A program made the translations under genes and the position numbers. A DNA stretch of 64,000 nucleotides from Berberis thunbergii (taxonomy: Eukaryota > Streptophyta > Magnoliopsida > Ranunculales > Berberidaceae): the NCBI GenBank assembly GCA_003290165.1, contig QNQO01000461.1:682001-746000 (forward strand). The letters run 5' to 3'. Positions 12,211 to 23,884 of this stretch are shown piece by piece. The number at the start of each line of letters is the position of its first letter. The first letter of the stretch is position 1. The notes beneath the pieces are model-generated. The model searched no databases and was not told the origin of the DNA. It saw only the letters and a list, made by a program, of their open reading frames with translations.

Positions 12211-14407
12211 GAAAAAGAAGTAAAATTCTTAGGGCATGTTGTTTCTAGTCAGGGTATAGCAGTTGATCCTGATAAGGTGAAAGCAGTGAAAGATTGGAAA
12301 CAACCTACTAATGCAACGGAGGTGAGAAGCTTCTTGGGGTTGGCTGGGTACTATAGACGATTTATAAAGAAGTTTTCTCTTATCCCTGCCCCGTTGACTA
12401 AGTTGACCCGCAATAATGTCCAGTTTATTTGGACCAATGAGTGTTAAAAGGCTTTTCAGGAGTTGAAACATAGATTAACTACTGCGCCCATCCTGACTAT
12501 CCCAGTGCAATGTGGGAAGTTGGTGGTCTTCACTGACGCTAGTGGCACAGGTCTGGGTTGTGTATTGATGCATAATCAGAAAGTTGTGTCATACGCCTCA
12601 CGACAATTGAAGCCTCATGAGAGGCGATATCCTACCCACGACTTGAAATTAGCGGCAGTTGTGTTTGCTTTGAAGATGTGGCGACACTACCTTTATGGGG
12701 AGCATTTTGAGTTGTTCACAGATCACAAGAGTCTTAAGTATTTGTTTTCACAGAAGGAGCTGAATATGAGACAACAAAGGTGGGTGGAGTTCATTAGTAG
12801 TTATGATTTTGAAATCCTTTGCCACCCAGGTAAGGGGAACGTAGTAGCCGATGCTCTCAGTTGGCAACACACTATTATGGCTTCACTCATGGTAGAGGAG
12901 TGGAAATCTCTTAAGACTATTTCTTCTTGTGATGTTCAGTTTGTCCAGGGAACAAACACGGCTTATGTTGGTAGTTTATCTGTTCGACCTTTTTTGATCA
13001 GCAGGGTTTTAGAGGAGCAACATAAGGATTCTCGTTTGATGAGCAAATTGGAAGACTTAGTGCTCGATAATGTCAGTTGAGTCCGATGGTGGTTTGAGAT
13101 TTCACTGGAGACTTTGTGTGCCTGAGATTGAGGGATTGAAGAAGAAAATTATGGATGAGGCTCATAAGTCACGTTTTACCATTCACCCGAGAGGCACAAA
13201 AATGTATCATGACCTGAAGCGAACTTTCTGGTGGGACGGCATGAAGAAGAATGTGGGAGATTATGTATCACGATGTTTCACTTGTCAACAAGTGAAGGCC
13301 GAGCATCAGCGGCCCTCATGTTTAATGCAACCACTAGAGATTCTTGTCTGGAAATGGGAAAATATTTCTATGGACTTTATAGATGGTTTACCGAAGACCC
13401 GACGAGGTAACGAGTCAATTTGGGTTATAGTTGACCGTTTGACTAAGTCCGCACACTTTGTTCCAGTTGGTGTGCACCGTACTACCGAACAGCTAGCCAG
13501 ACGATACATCCGTGAGGTAGTTAGGCTTCAGGGAGTACTAGTGTCCATTGTGTCTGACAGAGATCCCTTGTTTGTAGCTGAGTTTTGGGAGAGTTTCCAG
13601 CGAGTCATGGGGACGAGACTAGATTTGAATATAGCTTATCATCCTCAGACTGATGGTCAGACGGAGCGGGTGAATCATATTTTAGAGGATATGCTTCGGG
13701 CATGTGTGCTCGATTTTGGAGGTAGTTGGGAGGATTATTTACCTATCATAGAGTTCGCTTATAACAATAGTTACCATTCTAGTATTGGCATGGCCCCGTT
13801 TGAGGCTTTATATGGGAGGCCTTGTCGATCACCATCCTGTTAGGCAGAGGTAGGCGACACAGTCTTGTTGGGGCCAGAGATGGTTAGGGAGACATCGGAG
13901 AAGGTGCAGATTATTAGAGAGCGGATCAAAACTGCTCAAAGCCGACAGAAGAGTTATGTCGATCGGAAGCGTAAGGCGATAGAATTTCAGGTTGGGGACC
14001 TTGTTTTTCTTAAGGTTTCACCTATGCGCGGTGTATTGAGGTTCGGTAAGAAATGGAAGTTAAGTCCTAGATTTGTGGGACCATTTGAGATCCTTGCTCG
14101 GGTAGGGAGTCTGGCCTATATACTCGCTCTGCCCCCAAGCTTATCAGCTGTTCATAATGTGTTTCACATCTCCATGCTGAGAAAGTGTGTGAAGGATCCT
14201 GCTGACATCGTCCAACCCACAGAAATTGAGATTAATGACGACTTCACCCAAGTAGTACGACCGATCAAGATTGTGGATCGTGATGTGAAACAACCCCGTA
14301 GAAGGATAGTGAATTTGGTGAAAGTCCAGTGGAGCGAAAGAGAGAATGAGGTAACTTGGGAGCTAGAGGACAGAGTAAAACAATTGCACCCAGAGCTATT
14401 CATCTAG
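12211..14407 (+). pseudogene. Chromovirus pol 3' half: RT end, RNase H, integrase, chromodomain
   Basis: From 12211: [10 protein letters not shown] and [19 protein letters not shown] (RT thumb/connection), then RNase H with [44 protein letters not shown] and [13 protein letters not shown]. The integrase zinc region (CFTCQQVK) is followed by the catalytic core: Asp in ISMDFIDGLPK, Asp in IVSDRDPLF, Glu in HPQTDGQTERVN. The C-terminus (14200-14400) is a chromodomain-like module (VRPIKIVDRDVKQPRRR, VKVQWSE, VTWELEDRV), which in this family targets integration to marked chromatin. Lesions: TAA at 12445, a frameshift near 13075 and TAG at 13841. The chromodomain type and the long LTR point to the Tekay/Del clade; that is inference. 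Confidence 0.88.
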
Positions 14408-14437
14408 TGAATCTCGGGTCTTTTTAGGTGTGTATAA

Positions 14438-17400
14438 TGTAACAACCCTACTTTAACATTTAATTAATTAATTATTTATTTTATTTAGTTTTGATTTTAT
14501 TAAATTTGAGGCAACGTCAAGTAGTAAGGGGATGTCACTAACTTTGAGCAAAACCCTAACAGGAAAGGATTCTGTCTTTAGTAGGAATAAATAGGGGTTT
14601 AAGTCTCTTTTCTCTCGTCGCTTAAAAAAAAAAGGAGAAGAAGAGAGGGAGCAAGAAGGGAGAAAGCAAGAGGAACAGACAAGGGAGAAGAAATAACAAA
14701 ACTGTGAGTCTCTTTTTTTTCTTTAACTTTTTAGTGTAAGTTGTGTTTCTTTTGTCCTTTTTGATTTGTTTGCATGAAATCTAGAATAGTGCATGAATGA
14801 TTTGATATGGGATTTAAGACTTCTTTTCTCTGTTTCGTTTTTTTTTTATTTCATGTTCATGTCAGATTTTAGTGGTATTGAGAGAGTCAAATCTTATGGT
14901 GATAGAAATTCAATTAAAGTGATATTGATAGCCTGTATATAATAATAACACAAATCTTTATAGTCCTGCCAATCATCACATCTATCTAAAACCCTATTAA
15001 ACATTGTTGATAATGTTCTGTAAATTGGGATATTCAATGTCAGATCAATATAACACTTTCAGATTTTAGGACTCAATGATGTTTATATCATTGTTCTTTA
15101 TACAATAAACGTGTCAGATTTTAGGATTCAATAATGTTTATATCATTGTGCTTTATACAATATCCGTAATATTCAAGGATTTGTAATTTGCATTAGAATT
15201 CATGCAATAGAGTTCCCCTGCATAATTAATTCCTAGGTCCCACTTATGGTGGTATTTGAAGGTGGTATTTCCATTAGAATTCATGTCATAGAGTTCCTAC
15301 ATAATTAATTCCTAAGTCCCACTTATGGTGGTATTTGAAGGTGGTATTTGCATTAGAATTCATGCAACAGAGTTTCTGCATAATTAATTCATGGGTCCCT
15401 GATATTCACATAATTATTACATAATATATCCCTTAATTTATACATGTTAGTGTTTCGATTATTATATTTTATAGTAATTATTTCGTTTTCATGTCTTTGC
15501 AGGAATCTGAGCGTAAACGATGAATCCATATTAAAGCAGTCACAAACGACAATTAGTCGATTTCAATGGTGGTATAAAACAAGTCACAAACCTAAACCCA
15601 ACACCTAGTTCTTAACCTAAATCCACAAACCTACACCCAACACCTAGTTCATAACCTAAAACCCACAAACCTAAACCCGAAACCTAATCCATAACCTAAA
15701 CCCAAACCCAATGCCAAGCCCAATCCTACCCTCATTGATGAATCTTCCCCTCATCTCATCCCTATTCATCTTGGCTATTTTCTATAAATAGATGATAATA
15801 GGGTGAGAAATGGGGGAGAAAAAAGAAGGGAAAAGAAGCAACTTAGAAAAAAAAATTCAATCCTCTTTCTCTCAAATTCACCTCACCCTCTTCCACTCAC
15901 TCAGCAGTCACCACACCCTCGCCACCACAGTCTCCTCGCCACTACCAATTCCGCCACCGTCCTCGCGCCACCACCGCTAAACAGGGGCGTGACAACCCTG
16001 TTTCGCGTCCAACTTTCACTTTGCCACCACCCTCGGCCCCTCTCCCCTGTCCACGCACCACCACCACCTCCGCACGAGCACCGCCACCGCTCGAAAACCA
16101 CCGCGAAACAGAGCACCGCGGCCCTGTTTCGCGTTGCGACAAAGCACTCGCTGCTCCTCCCTCTCGGCCTCTCTTCATCGCGAGCTCCTTCCTGTCCTCA
16201 CCTCTTGCGACCACCGTCACCACCACGACCGAGAACCCCCTGCTCCGCCTCTCGAACAGAGCCACCACCGCGAAAACAGGGAACCTCTTGTTTCGATTTG
16301 ATCTTCCTGATTTTCAATTGTTTTTGCTGTTCCTCACCCTCTCTCTCTCTTTTACAGATTCTGGGACGTGATTTGGCGGTCGGGAAGGTCGCGAGGAGCG
16401 ACGGAAGGCGGCGGAGCAGCCGCTGTTGCGCTGGAAAAGACAATCGGCGCGGGTTACTGTAGTGCACTGTAGCAGGGCGGGAAAATCAATTTTAATTGAT
16501 TTTGGCTATTTGCACCCCGCTCTCTGTAAGAGCCACCACAGAGTGTTTTGGACCAATTTTCTCGGGATTCGTGTCGAACCACCTGCTGATCTGCTAAGTG
16601 TCACCACATCAAGTTTGTGACGAACTAAATGGGTTGTATAAATTATTTTGATTCATTTTACTGAATTGTGTATTTAATTATTAATTACAATTTATTTCTG
16701 AATTTTTGATAAATTGCTTTCACCTTGCATGTTAGAGAAATTAAACTTGATATGTTTGGTAGTTAGAATTACCCTTTATCAATATTCAAAGCATGTGTTA
16801 ACAATATTAAGCTTAAACTTTGATTAAGTGTGCCCTAAAAAGACACTTAATACTTGGTAAAAGCGTATTTGCTTGAAATACTTTGTTAAGGTTTAAAAGA
16901 ACATGATATAATTTGAATTGGATTTTAACGACCACATATTCGGTGTAAGCAAGGGATTTTCATCCCTAAAGCTTCTCGTTTAAATTCAGTAATTTAGATT
17001 AAATAATTTTACTAACTCATTGGTGAATCCAAGCCCACCAAACACATCTTATCTATCTTTTATTTTATTTTTCCTATTTTTAATTTATTTTTAGTTTAGA
17101 TTTAAAAATGCTGTAACCCCATTTCCTATAAATTAGTTTAATTAAATTCTAAAATTCAATTACATCCATCTTCTTCGTGGGATCGACCCGTACTTGTCGT
17201 TGTCTACCAGTTATGCATTGTGCACTTGCGATTATTACAAGTGGGTTAAATTAACCTATTAATTTAGGTTAGTTAAGCTCGCATCAGTCCCAGTGATGGT
17301 GGTATTTGAAATCTGCAATTAAATTTCATGCCATAGAGTTGAATTAATCCCTGGGTCCCACTTGTGATGGTTTTTGCAATTAGATTTCATGTGGTATTTG

Positions 17401-18978
17401 CAATTAGATTTCAGGCACTTAGAGCTCCTGTAGAATTAAATTCACTGGATCCCACTTATGGTGTTATTTTGATTTGCAATGGATTTAATTGCGATGGTGT
17501 TATTCTGCATGTATAGATATTTTGATATGAACTTATTTGGAGATTGGTATTATTATGCATATTGACTTGGTTATGCATTATGAAGGATTTGGATATTTGA
17601 ATCAAGGAGTGACTTGATTGCCATGTTGTTATAGAACATGATTAATGAATATGCTATGTTTTCCCCAAAAATGTGGGTGGATACGATTGTGAATCGACTT
17701 ATTGACAAAAATGTCATTGTGGAGAAATTCTGAATTATCAAAAATAAATGATATTGGTAAATTTTGATTTCTGAAAATATAAATCACCTGAAATTGTACC
17801 ACTTAGAACTACCGCACCTCTTTTGTTTATTATTTCCCCTCTCCTACTAGAGAAACTAAATGACCAGTGGGCCGTCTTGCAGAGTTGGGGCATCCATTTC
17901 TTACTAGAGAAACTAAAATAACCTTCGGGTTAGTCTTGCGAAAATGAGGTTAATTGTTATGCCTAAAATATGCTTTGATATTTGTCCATAAAAAATGTGA
18001 CGTGAGTTTATGCACATTGATAGCCCAAGGGTGGTTTTTTGGTACTCATATAGTTAGGAGTATTCACGATGCATGCATGTATGTGATGTCCCCACTTGGG
18101 CATGGATGACGGAGTAGTCTTCCTTTATGTGAGAGATGCATACGGGCATTGTATGTTCGGCACGGAGGTGGTACGAATGTGGTATCGTCTAAGTGATCAT
18201 TCCGCTAAAAAGATTAACCGAATTCAAATAAAAATGAATAAACTACGTTTATATTGTTTCTAATCCTTTATCATGCAGGATGACAAGTCCACTAATATTT
18301 CTGCAGGTTAGACTTGTCATAGTCAACTTCCATCTAGTAAGTATGTAAGTGCATATTTACTTATTAGAATTAAGATATGAATGCCTCGTGGAGGAACTAC
18401 CTGTGTGTTTTGATTTCTTTATCGTATTATTTTTTTGTCATATCCTGTAATTTCCTTTATTGATTTTTGAGGAATAAAGAGATTTCACACCAGCTTTATT
18501 ACTGACCCAAGTGGGCTTTGGCTTCTTGGGTACATTCCTTCGAAAATGTAGTCGACTAACTTATTTTCAGGATATAGTAATCTCGGCGGGCTTAGAGTTT
18601 TTCGTACCATACGTGACGAGCATTGCTAGGAGTTGCGCGTGTTGGAAAGATTATATCATTTTTATTTGTAGGTGTCAGTTTAATTCTTGTAATTTGAACT
18701 CGGAGTTATTTATTATTTTCTGGGAGAGATACATTCGTAAATTGTTGAACTTGTTAGCGTTGGCTCTACGAATTATAAAAATTTTCTTCCTTTTGATGGT
18801 CTTTCAGATCAGTTGTTTTATTTTCCCTATATTTGGTAAATTGTGCAATTGATCATTTCTCGTGAATGCCAACTGTTATTTTTCGTAAATGACAATTCAT
18901 GTCCCGACTTTTGGGAAAAACGGATAATCTTACGTGAATTTTGGAATTTTTGTTTTTCTCGAAAATCGGGGCGTGACA
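14438..18978 (+). repeat. 3' LTR of the chromovirus (about 2.65 kb without its insertion)
   Basis: Begins TGTAACAACCC, 31 bases after the integrase stop, and ends GGGGCGTGACA, so the ends are inverted (TGTAAC...GTGACA). hAT coding resumes at the next base (18979). Removing the nested solo LTR and one duplication (1892 bp) leaves about 2649 bp. It contains several copies of a motif with AATTAATTC and GGTCCCA spaced around 15220-15400 and 17330-17460, an internal degenerate repeat that the solo LTR interrupted. Confidence 0.8.
15400..17286 (+). mobile_element. Solo LTR (copy 2), nested in the chromovirus LTR
   Basis: Starts TGATATTCACATAATT and ends GCTCGCATCA, flanked by a perfect 5-bp duplication GTCCC (15395-15399 and 17287-17291). 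There is no internal region, so it arose by LTR-LTR recombination. Homologous to 1734-3586. Copy 2 has a longer telomere-like tract (three degenerate units of about 36-40 bp with CCTAAACCCAACACCTAG at about 15590-15720) but lacks the internal exon-like duplication of copy 1 near 2500-2740. The open frame at 15803-16462 inside it is not treated as a gene. Confidence 0.92.
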
Positions 18979-19520
18979 TGGATCCTAGGTACAAGTTGTT
19001 GTATCTACAATACTTCTTCCCCAAATGGCAGCAGGACAAGACCATGGTTGGAGTGATGGTTGAAGAGATCAAGACCACGTTTTTGCAGCTCTTTTAAAAG
19101 TATTCTGATGTTGATCCAGAGGTTGTCCAAGCTTCTATAAAAGCCACTATGCCAAGATCGGATAATGCACTTGTTGATGTTGGTGAGGAGGACATTCATG
19201 CTCAAAATATTTATGAGTTTATGAAGCTTAGGTAGGATTAGGATGTTGTGGAGATTAAAATTGAGGTGGACAAATATTTGCTAAAACCATTGAAGTCCCT
19301 TCAAATAACAATTTCAATATTCTTAGTTTGTGGAAGGAGAATGCAGCTTGATATCCTATTTTATCTCAGCTTGCAAGAGATGTATTTGTTTTCCTATCTC
19401 TACTGTTGCATCTTAGATTGCTTTTAGCTTACAAAAAAGGGTCATTGATCTTGGTCAACTTAGCTCCTAAGATGGTCGAATGTCTAGTATATTGCAGTGA
19501 CTGGCTGATGGCTAATAGTG
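18979..19520 (+). pseudogene. hAT transposase remnant, C-terminal part
   Basis: Coding resumes immediately after the LTR with MDPRYKLLYLQYFFPKW, the hAT block preceding the dimerisation region. Across frames it continues with YPILSQLARDVF and FPISTVAS (compare P.Ls.mArDvLaiPvStVaSE of hATC dimerisation domains), then AAPKMVE-like and VYCSDWLMANSV, the end of the domain. A stop after 19096 and frameshifts make it non-functional. It is the second half of the gene begun at 10915, in the same orientation. A possible GT-AG intron follows near 19592-19690. Confidence 0.78.
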
Positions 19521-20316
19521 TGTGTTCCCTATATAAAGAGCCAACCAAAACTTAGCTTGATTTGTATGCTGAGCTGGAAAAACTTGAAACAGGTAGTTGC
19601 AGTTGTAATCTTAATTGTTTGTTATTTATTTCTCATTTACGGACTTTACAGATTTCTAATTCTGGTTTTGATTGTCTTTCTGTGAACTAGAGTTTGGGGT
19701 TGCACATATTTTTATTTCTGAATAATGAATTGTTAGTTGCTGAATTGCTGAGTTGTTAGGCTGCTGATTGCTGCATTTGCTGGATTTCTGGTTGCCGCAC
19801 TGCATTTGCTGGATTTCTGTATTTGTCGTTTAATAGTATTAATTTCTAGTTTTAAGTTGAAGTTGTTGAACACTTGAATATTTGGGTCTGTGTTATTTAC
19901 TTTCAAACTTTCAGTTTTAAGCTTTACAAGTTTGGACATCTAGTGATTTGGGTATGTAATCTTAACTATATTTCATTGTCATAGAGACATGATATGTAAT
20001 ATTTGAAGTTGATTAGGACTTTAGGCTATGCTTTCAGCTTTACAAGTCCTGCATTTTCAGTTTTCAGCTTGACTATATTTCTTTTTTAGTTTTCAATTTT
20101 GAAAGTCAATTTGGGCTAAAAATGGACATGTCAAAAAAATTGCCTGAGCCCAAAATTTTGGCCCCACTGGACCGATCCGAATTTTGGCCCAATCGATCTC
20201 TTTGGATTACAAAATAAGCTTTTGATTTCGGTTTGAGAATTGGGCCAACCAAATGTAGTCAATCCGAAAACTGTTTGGGCCTCAAACCGAACCAAACCTA
20301 CCTTTGCCCACCCCTA

Positions 20317-22460
20317 GGTTTTAATGTACTTTTAGTGGTATGTTCTATGGTATGAAAACTTGCAATGTGGGTAGCATATATCTCGTATCTAAGATAGGGG
20401 GAATGCAGATTGTGTGATATTTCTATCATCCAACACTTGCTTACTTACATCGTAGATTCCTTTATCTAGTATATCCTCTTATTTGTGTGGTTGCTGCAAC
20501 TGTCATTAAATCTTTTTCGGGATAAGTATGCTGCCCCTACTGACAAATTTGTGACAATTATGGTGATCTTTTGATTATATTCTAAATACGAATTTAGTTT
20601 TATTATGTTTTATGTACAAATTTACTACTATTTTTTTTCATAATGCCATGTTCACTAATCATGACACATATTCTTTAAATAGATTTCTAACAGAATCGGA
20701 CCTTTGGATTTTAGCCTTATGTTATGTGTCTCCCATAGTTGAACATTTTCTCTGATTAACAACTACTTTGTACCTTTAGAGGCTTACAAACATCTACTAC
20801 ACCAAATTGATGCTGGAATAGGTAACTAAGAGTTTCATCCTATGTTAACTAAAAATTTGTGATGAGAACATAACTTATTACTGATCATGTTAAACTGAAT
20901 ATATATATATATCCCTTTTAGTAGTGTCGTTAGTGAATGACATTGCTTTCCATCATCATTTTTGGTTCCTGATTCTGTAGGGGAGGTTTAAATGGAATGA
21001 TGATGGTTTCGAAGGCTGAAATGATTTTTCCCTCTTGTCCAATACTAGCTAAAAGCAATATTTGTCGGATAATATGAGTTTCCCAGCTTAAGAAAGTTAC
21101 AAAGCTAACAAGGGTAGATGTCATCATACAAATATGTTTAAAAAACAAATAACACATAAGGAGATGGAGCAAAATTACCCTACTTGCTAAAGAATGAAAT
21201 ATCAGTCTGGTATCAATTTTCCTTGTCCTCATTTCCATTGCATTATGTCAAACAAAAACAAAACCTAGACAATTGTTCACTAACGAAGGAATCCAAAACC
21301 CCAAAAAATTGCAATATCCTTACCTTCTTGATCAAATTGGCATTCAAATTGACAAGTATATGAAATTCACAACACAATCTATGTTGATTTGGGGCAAGTG
21401 CATTGACGTAAATGGATCAAAGTACTTGCGCATTCATCACGAGAGAGTGTATGAGTTTCCTAGTATGGGAAAATCAAAAAGCTAACAAGGAAGTATATGT
21501 GTTTCCTAGCAATGTACATGTTGATACCAATTGTTCTTTTTCGGTTTCAATTGCATTGTATTTACAAACATAAAAACAAAAGACCCAGACATTAGTTCAC
21601 TAGATTGAAAAACCCGGACAGTAGTTCACTTGATTGAAAAGTTCAAACTCCGAAAAAATCTACAATATCCTTAGTTTCTTGATCAAATTGACATTCAAAT
21701 TAATACTATATGAAATTTCAAAGGGCGACTAACTAGTGTTCTTAAGCTTCCCTCAACACTATCTTATGTCCTCTCTACTACACCAAAAACACAACCCTCC
21801 ATTAACAATTTACACATTAAACCAATCAAATAGAAAACCCTCATTTCAATTGCATTATAACAACACAAAAACAAAAAAACACAAACTTACTAATCAACGA
21901 ATACAAACCCCGCAAATATATGCAATATCAAATCAAATTAAATAATCTACAACCCAGTCTATTTGAAATCAAAGTTCATGAACATCCACATACCTTGATG
22001 GAGTAATAGTTTTTGTTCTAAGCCTCCCTTAATAATGCTTAAATCATCACTAATACACCGAAAAAAACAATAACCCTTTATCAATTTACATATATTGAAA
22101 CCAATAAAACATAAACCCCCACATCAAACAAAAAAACTCCCAAATCAAATTGAAATAAATGAACTTCAAAAGTCCATCAAAACATAGTAAAAAACCCCAA
22201 ATCAAAGTGAGATTGATGAACTTGAGAGAAAAGATAAAGCAAATGATTAAAAAATTAGGGTTTCAGATGAAGAATTCTGAGAATGTTGAGTGAAGAACTG
22301 AATATGAACTCTTAGAAAGAGGAAATATGAGGGAGGAGAATTACCTGTGGATTTTGAGTAGCAACAACAATTGGGAAAGGAGAAAAAGATCGAGAGAGGA
22401 TGACGTTTTTCTAAAGAGGGAATGAGAGGAGTCGCAAAGAGGTTGCGTGATTTGATTTTG
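20317..22460. other. AT-rich intergenic stretch without recognised gene
   Basis: No reading frame matches a family I know. A degenerate unit of roughly 100 bases (with CTTGATCAAATTG and CATTCAAATT) appears three times, near 21260-21370, 21590-21720 and, weaker, 21830-21960. From about 22240 the sequence becomes purine-rich. Confidence 0.4.
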
Positions 22461-22660
22461 CAGAAATTCTAAATGTCGAGGGAAAGGGCGAGGAAATCAG
22501 CGAGGGAAATGAGTTGGCGAGGTGAGAGCCGTTCATTTCCCTCGAGATCCGCGTCAAAAAGTCACCGCACGAATCTCGAGGGAAATGAACGGCTCTCACC
22601 TCACCAGCTCATTTCCCTCGCTGATTTCCTCGCCCTTTCCCTCGACATTTAGAATCTCTC
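22461..22660. mobile_element. 200-bp hairpin MITE with 9-bp target duplication
   Basis: A perfect 9-bp direct repeat TTGATTTTG flanks it (22452-22460 and 22661-22669), the length made by Mutator-type transposases. Two arms of 83 bases (22466-22548 and 22573-22655) are inverted repeats with about two mismatches around a 24-base loop, so transcripts would fold into a long hairpin. The arms are rich in CGAGGGAAA. It has no coding capacity; the reading frame through it is an artefact of the palindrome. Confidence 0.88.
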
Positions 22661-23317
22661 TTGATTTTGGAGACTTTTTGTCCAATCCTTCTACGTATCG
22701 AGGGAGGGAACGAGGTAGGGAGCGAGGATGCTCCCTCGCACGTGGTCCTGCGTCGTCCCTCGCACGTGGATTCAAAAAAAAAAAAAAAAAAAAAGAGGGA
22801 ATCGAAATTTTTGGGGAGAAAAGGAGGGAACCTACCTCTCCCTCTCCCCATTTCCATCTCCATCTCTACAGAGACAGAGAAAGAGAAGAAACTCCATCGA
22901 ATCTATTTCTCTCAAAACCCCATTTCTCAAAACCCCATCGAATCTATTTCTCTTTGATACAGAGTTTTAGATTCTCTCTTTAATATCTTTTTCAATGAAT
23001 TTGCAAGTGAGGCTGTAGTTGGTGGGGAAAAGGGGAAGCAGAAGATTGTAAGAGCGGGCGTCGAGCTCTTGGAGACATTCACAACCTGGTTCAGCAGTAA
23101 CAGCAGAAGATCAATCGACCCATAACAAGGTAAATTCTAGGGTTATGGTTTCCAAAACAAAATCTCTTCAAATCCCCATCTGGGGTCTATCCATTTCATC
23201 CAATTCTACGTTATTGAGCTCAAAATCAAGAAATTTGATCTGGGTTTTACTGGGTATAAGTTCTCCTCTGTTCCTGAATTCTTTGAAACTATATTGGCTT
23301 CCAAATTCATTTCTGTG
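22661..23317 (+). other. Leader-like sequence upstream of the MUB exon-1 copy
   Basis: Contains an A tract (about 22776-22794), CT-rich sequence with ATCGAATCTATTTCTCT repeated at about 22896 and 22938, and a possible 5'-UTR exon ending AACAAG|GTAAATTC at about 23131, a good splice donor. This looks like promoter plus first non-coding exon of a plus-strand gene, possibly for the MUB copy at 23408. This is inference; no TATA box is convincing. Confidence 0.35.
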
Positions 23318-23884
23318 ATTTGATGTAAAGATTTGATCTGGGTTCTTGGGAAAAAATTTTGTTGTGGAAGGAAAGAATTATTTGAAATTGGTTTATAGTT
23401 TGGAAGAATGGCTGGGGAGAATTTGATTGAGCTCAAGTTCAGACTTTTTGATGGGATTGATATTGGTCCTAACAAGTATAATCCTACCACCACTGTGGGA
23501 TCTCTAAAAGAAGTTATAGTTTCTCAATGGCCTCAAGGTCAGTGATCTTTAACTTATCTTGATCATTTTGTTTTTTTTTAAATAATTTTTATGAATTATG
23601 GATCTGTGTGGGCTTCTTTATTGTTGTCATCGATGTTTTAGGACTGTAATTAATGTTTAAAGATCATGCTTGCAGATCAATTTATTGGGAATTCATAGTT
23701 TGTTAGCTAATTATGATCTATGGGTTACATCTCATGAATTCAAAGCGTATGTTTTCATCTGGTCTGTAATAGGAACAACCACCGATTAGTCATTTCAGAA
23801 TGTCGGACCTGGGTTAGGCACTAGGAGTGCCTTCATCCTTATATCGAGTTAAAGAAGTGTTGATCCGAAGTTGTAGTTTGCAAA
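23318..23884 (+). repeat. Left arm of MUB inverted duplication
   Basis: About 567 bases that reappear on the opposite strand at 27153-27717. The arm covers the last 90 bases of the leader, exon 1 and the first 350 bases of intron 1 of the MUB gene. Only a handful of differences are visible by eye. The arms are about 3.3 kb apart. Confidence 0.9.
23408..23537 (+). pseudogene. Duplicate exon 1 of MUB gene (partial copy)
   Basis: ATG at 23408; reads MAGENLIELKFRLFDGIDIG and on to IVSQWPQ, with the same splice donor (CAAG|GTCAGTG) as the full gene. Two residues differ from the intact gene: Ser14 to Phe and Thr17 to Ile, both C-to-T changes and both in the conserved 'RLsDGtDIGP' strand. I find no exon 2 or 3 on this strand downstream, so it cannot make a full ubiquitin fold. 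The next plus-strand exon-like sequence (24394) would join out of frame. Probably a by-product of the inverted duplication. Because its upstream region looks more like a true leader than that of the intact gene, it could instead mark the original promoter. Confidence 0.82.

Larger units (their letters stand above)
12196..18978 (+). mobile_element. 5'-truncated chromovirus (Tekay/Del-like) in the hAT element
   Basis: Only the 3' half survives: end of reverse transcriptase, RNase H, integrase with chromodomain, then a full 3' LTR. The 5' LTR, gag, protease and RT core are missing. About 70-80 codons of the surrounding hAT transposase (between the WDKAGRL and MDPRYKL segments) are missing too, so a deletion crossed the 5' junction. 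An 11-base direct repeat GAAAAAGAAGT occurs at about 12191 and 12211, at the join. The left border is uncertain by about 20 bases. Confidence 0.8.
9960..20316 (+). mobile_element. Long hAT transposon, dead, with nested retroelements
   Basis: The left end is TAGGAGTATAAACCG and the right end read on the minus strand is TAGGGGTGGGCAAAGG, the hAT terminus seen in four other elements here. An 8-bp duplication with one mismatch flanks it (AGTTTTAA at 9952-9959, GGTTTTAA at 20317-20324). Inside are the BED finger and transposase N-terminal half (10915-12195) and, past the nested chromovirus, the C-terminal part (18979-19520), in the same orientation. Without the insertion it would be about 3.6 kb, typical for an autonomous hAT. 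Its terminal 200-300 bases match, on the opposite strand, those of the short element at 60176-60745. Many stops make it inactive. Confidence 0.85.

Noticed and set aside
15803..16462. 219-residue open frame (also 2058-2522)
   Set aside because: It lies wholly inside the LTR repeat, is low-complexity Pro/Ser/Arg, and the other copy is broken in its first half. Kept only as a remark on the GC-rich island.
22522..22983. 153-residue open frame
   Set aside because: It reads through the hairpin MITE and the A tract; no family features.
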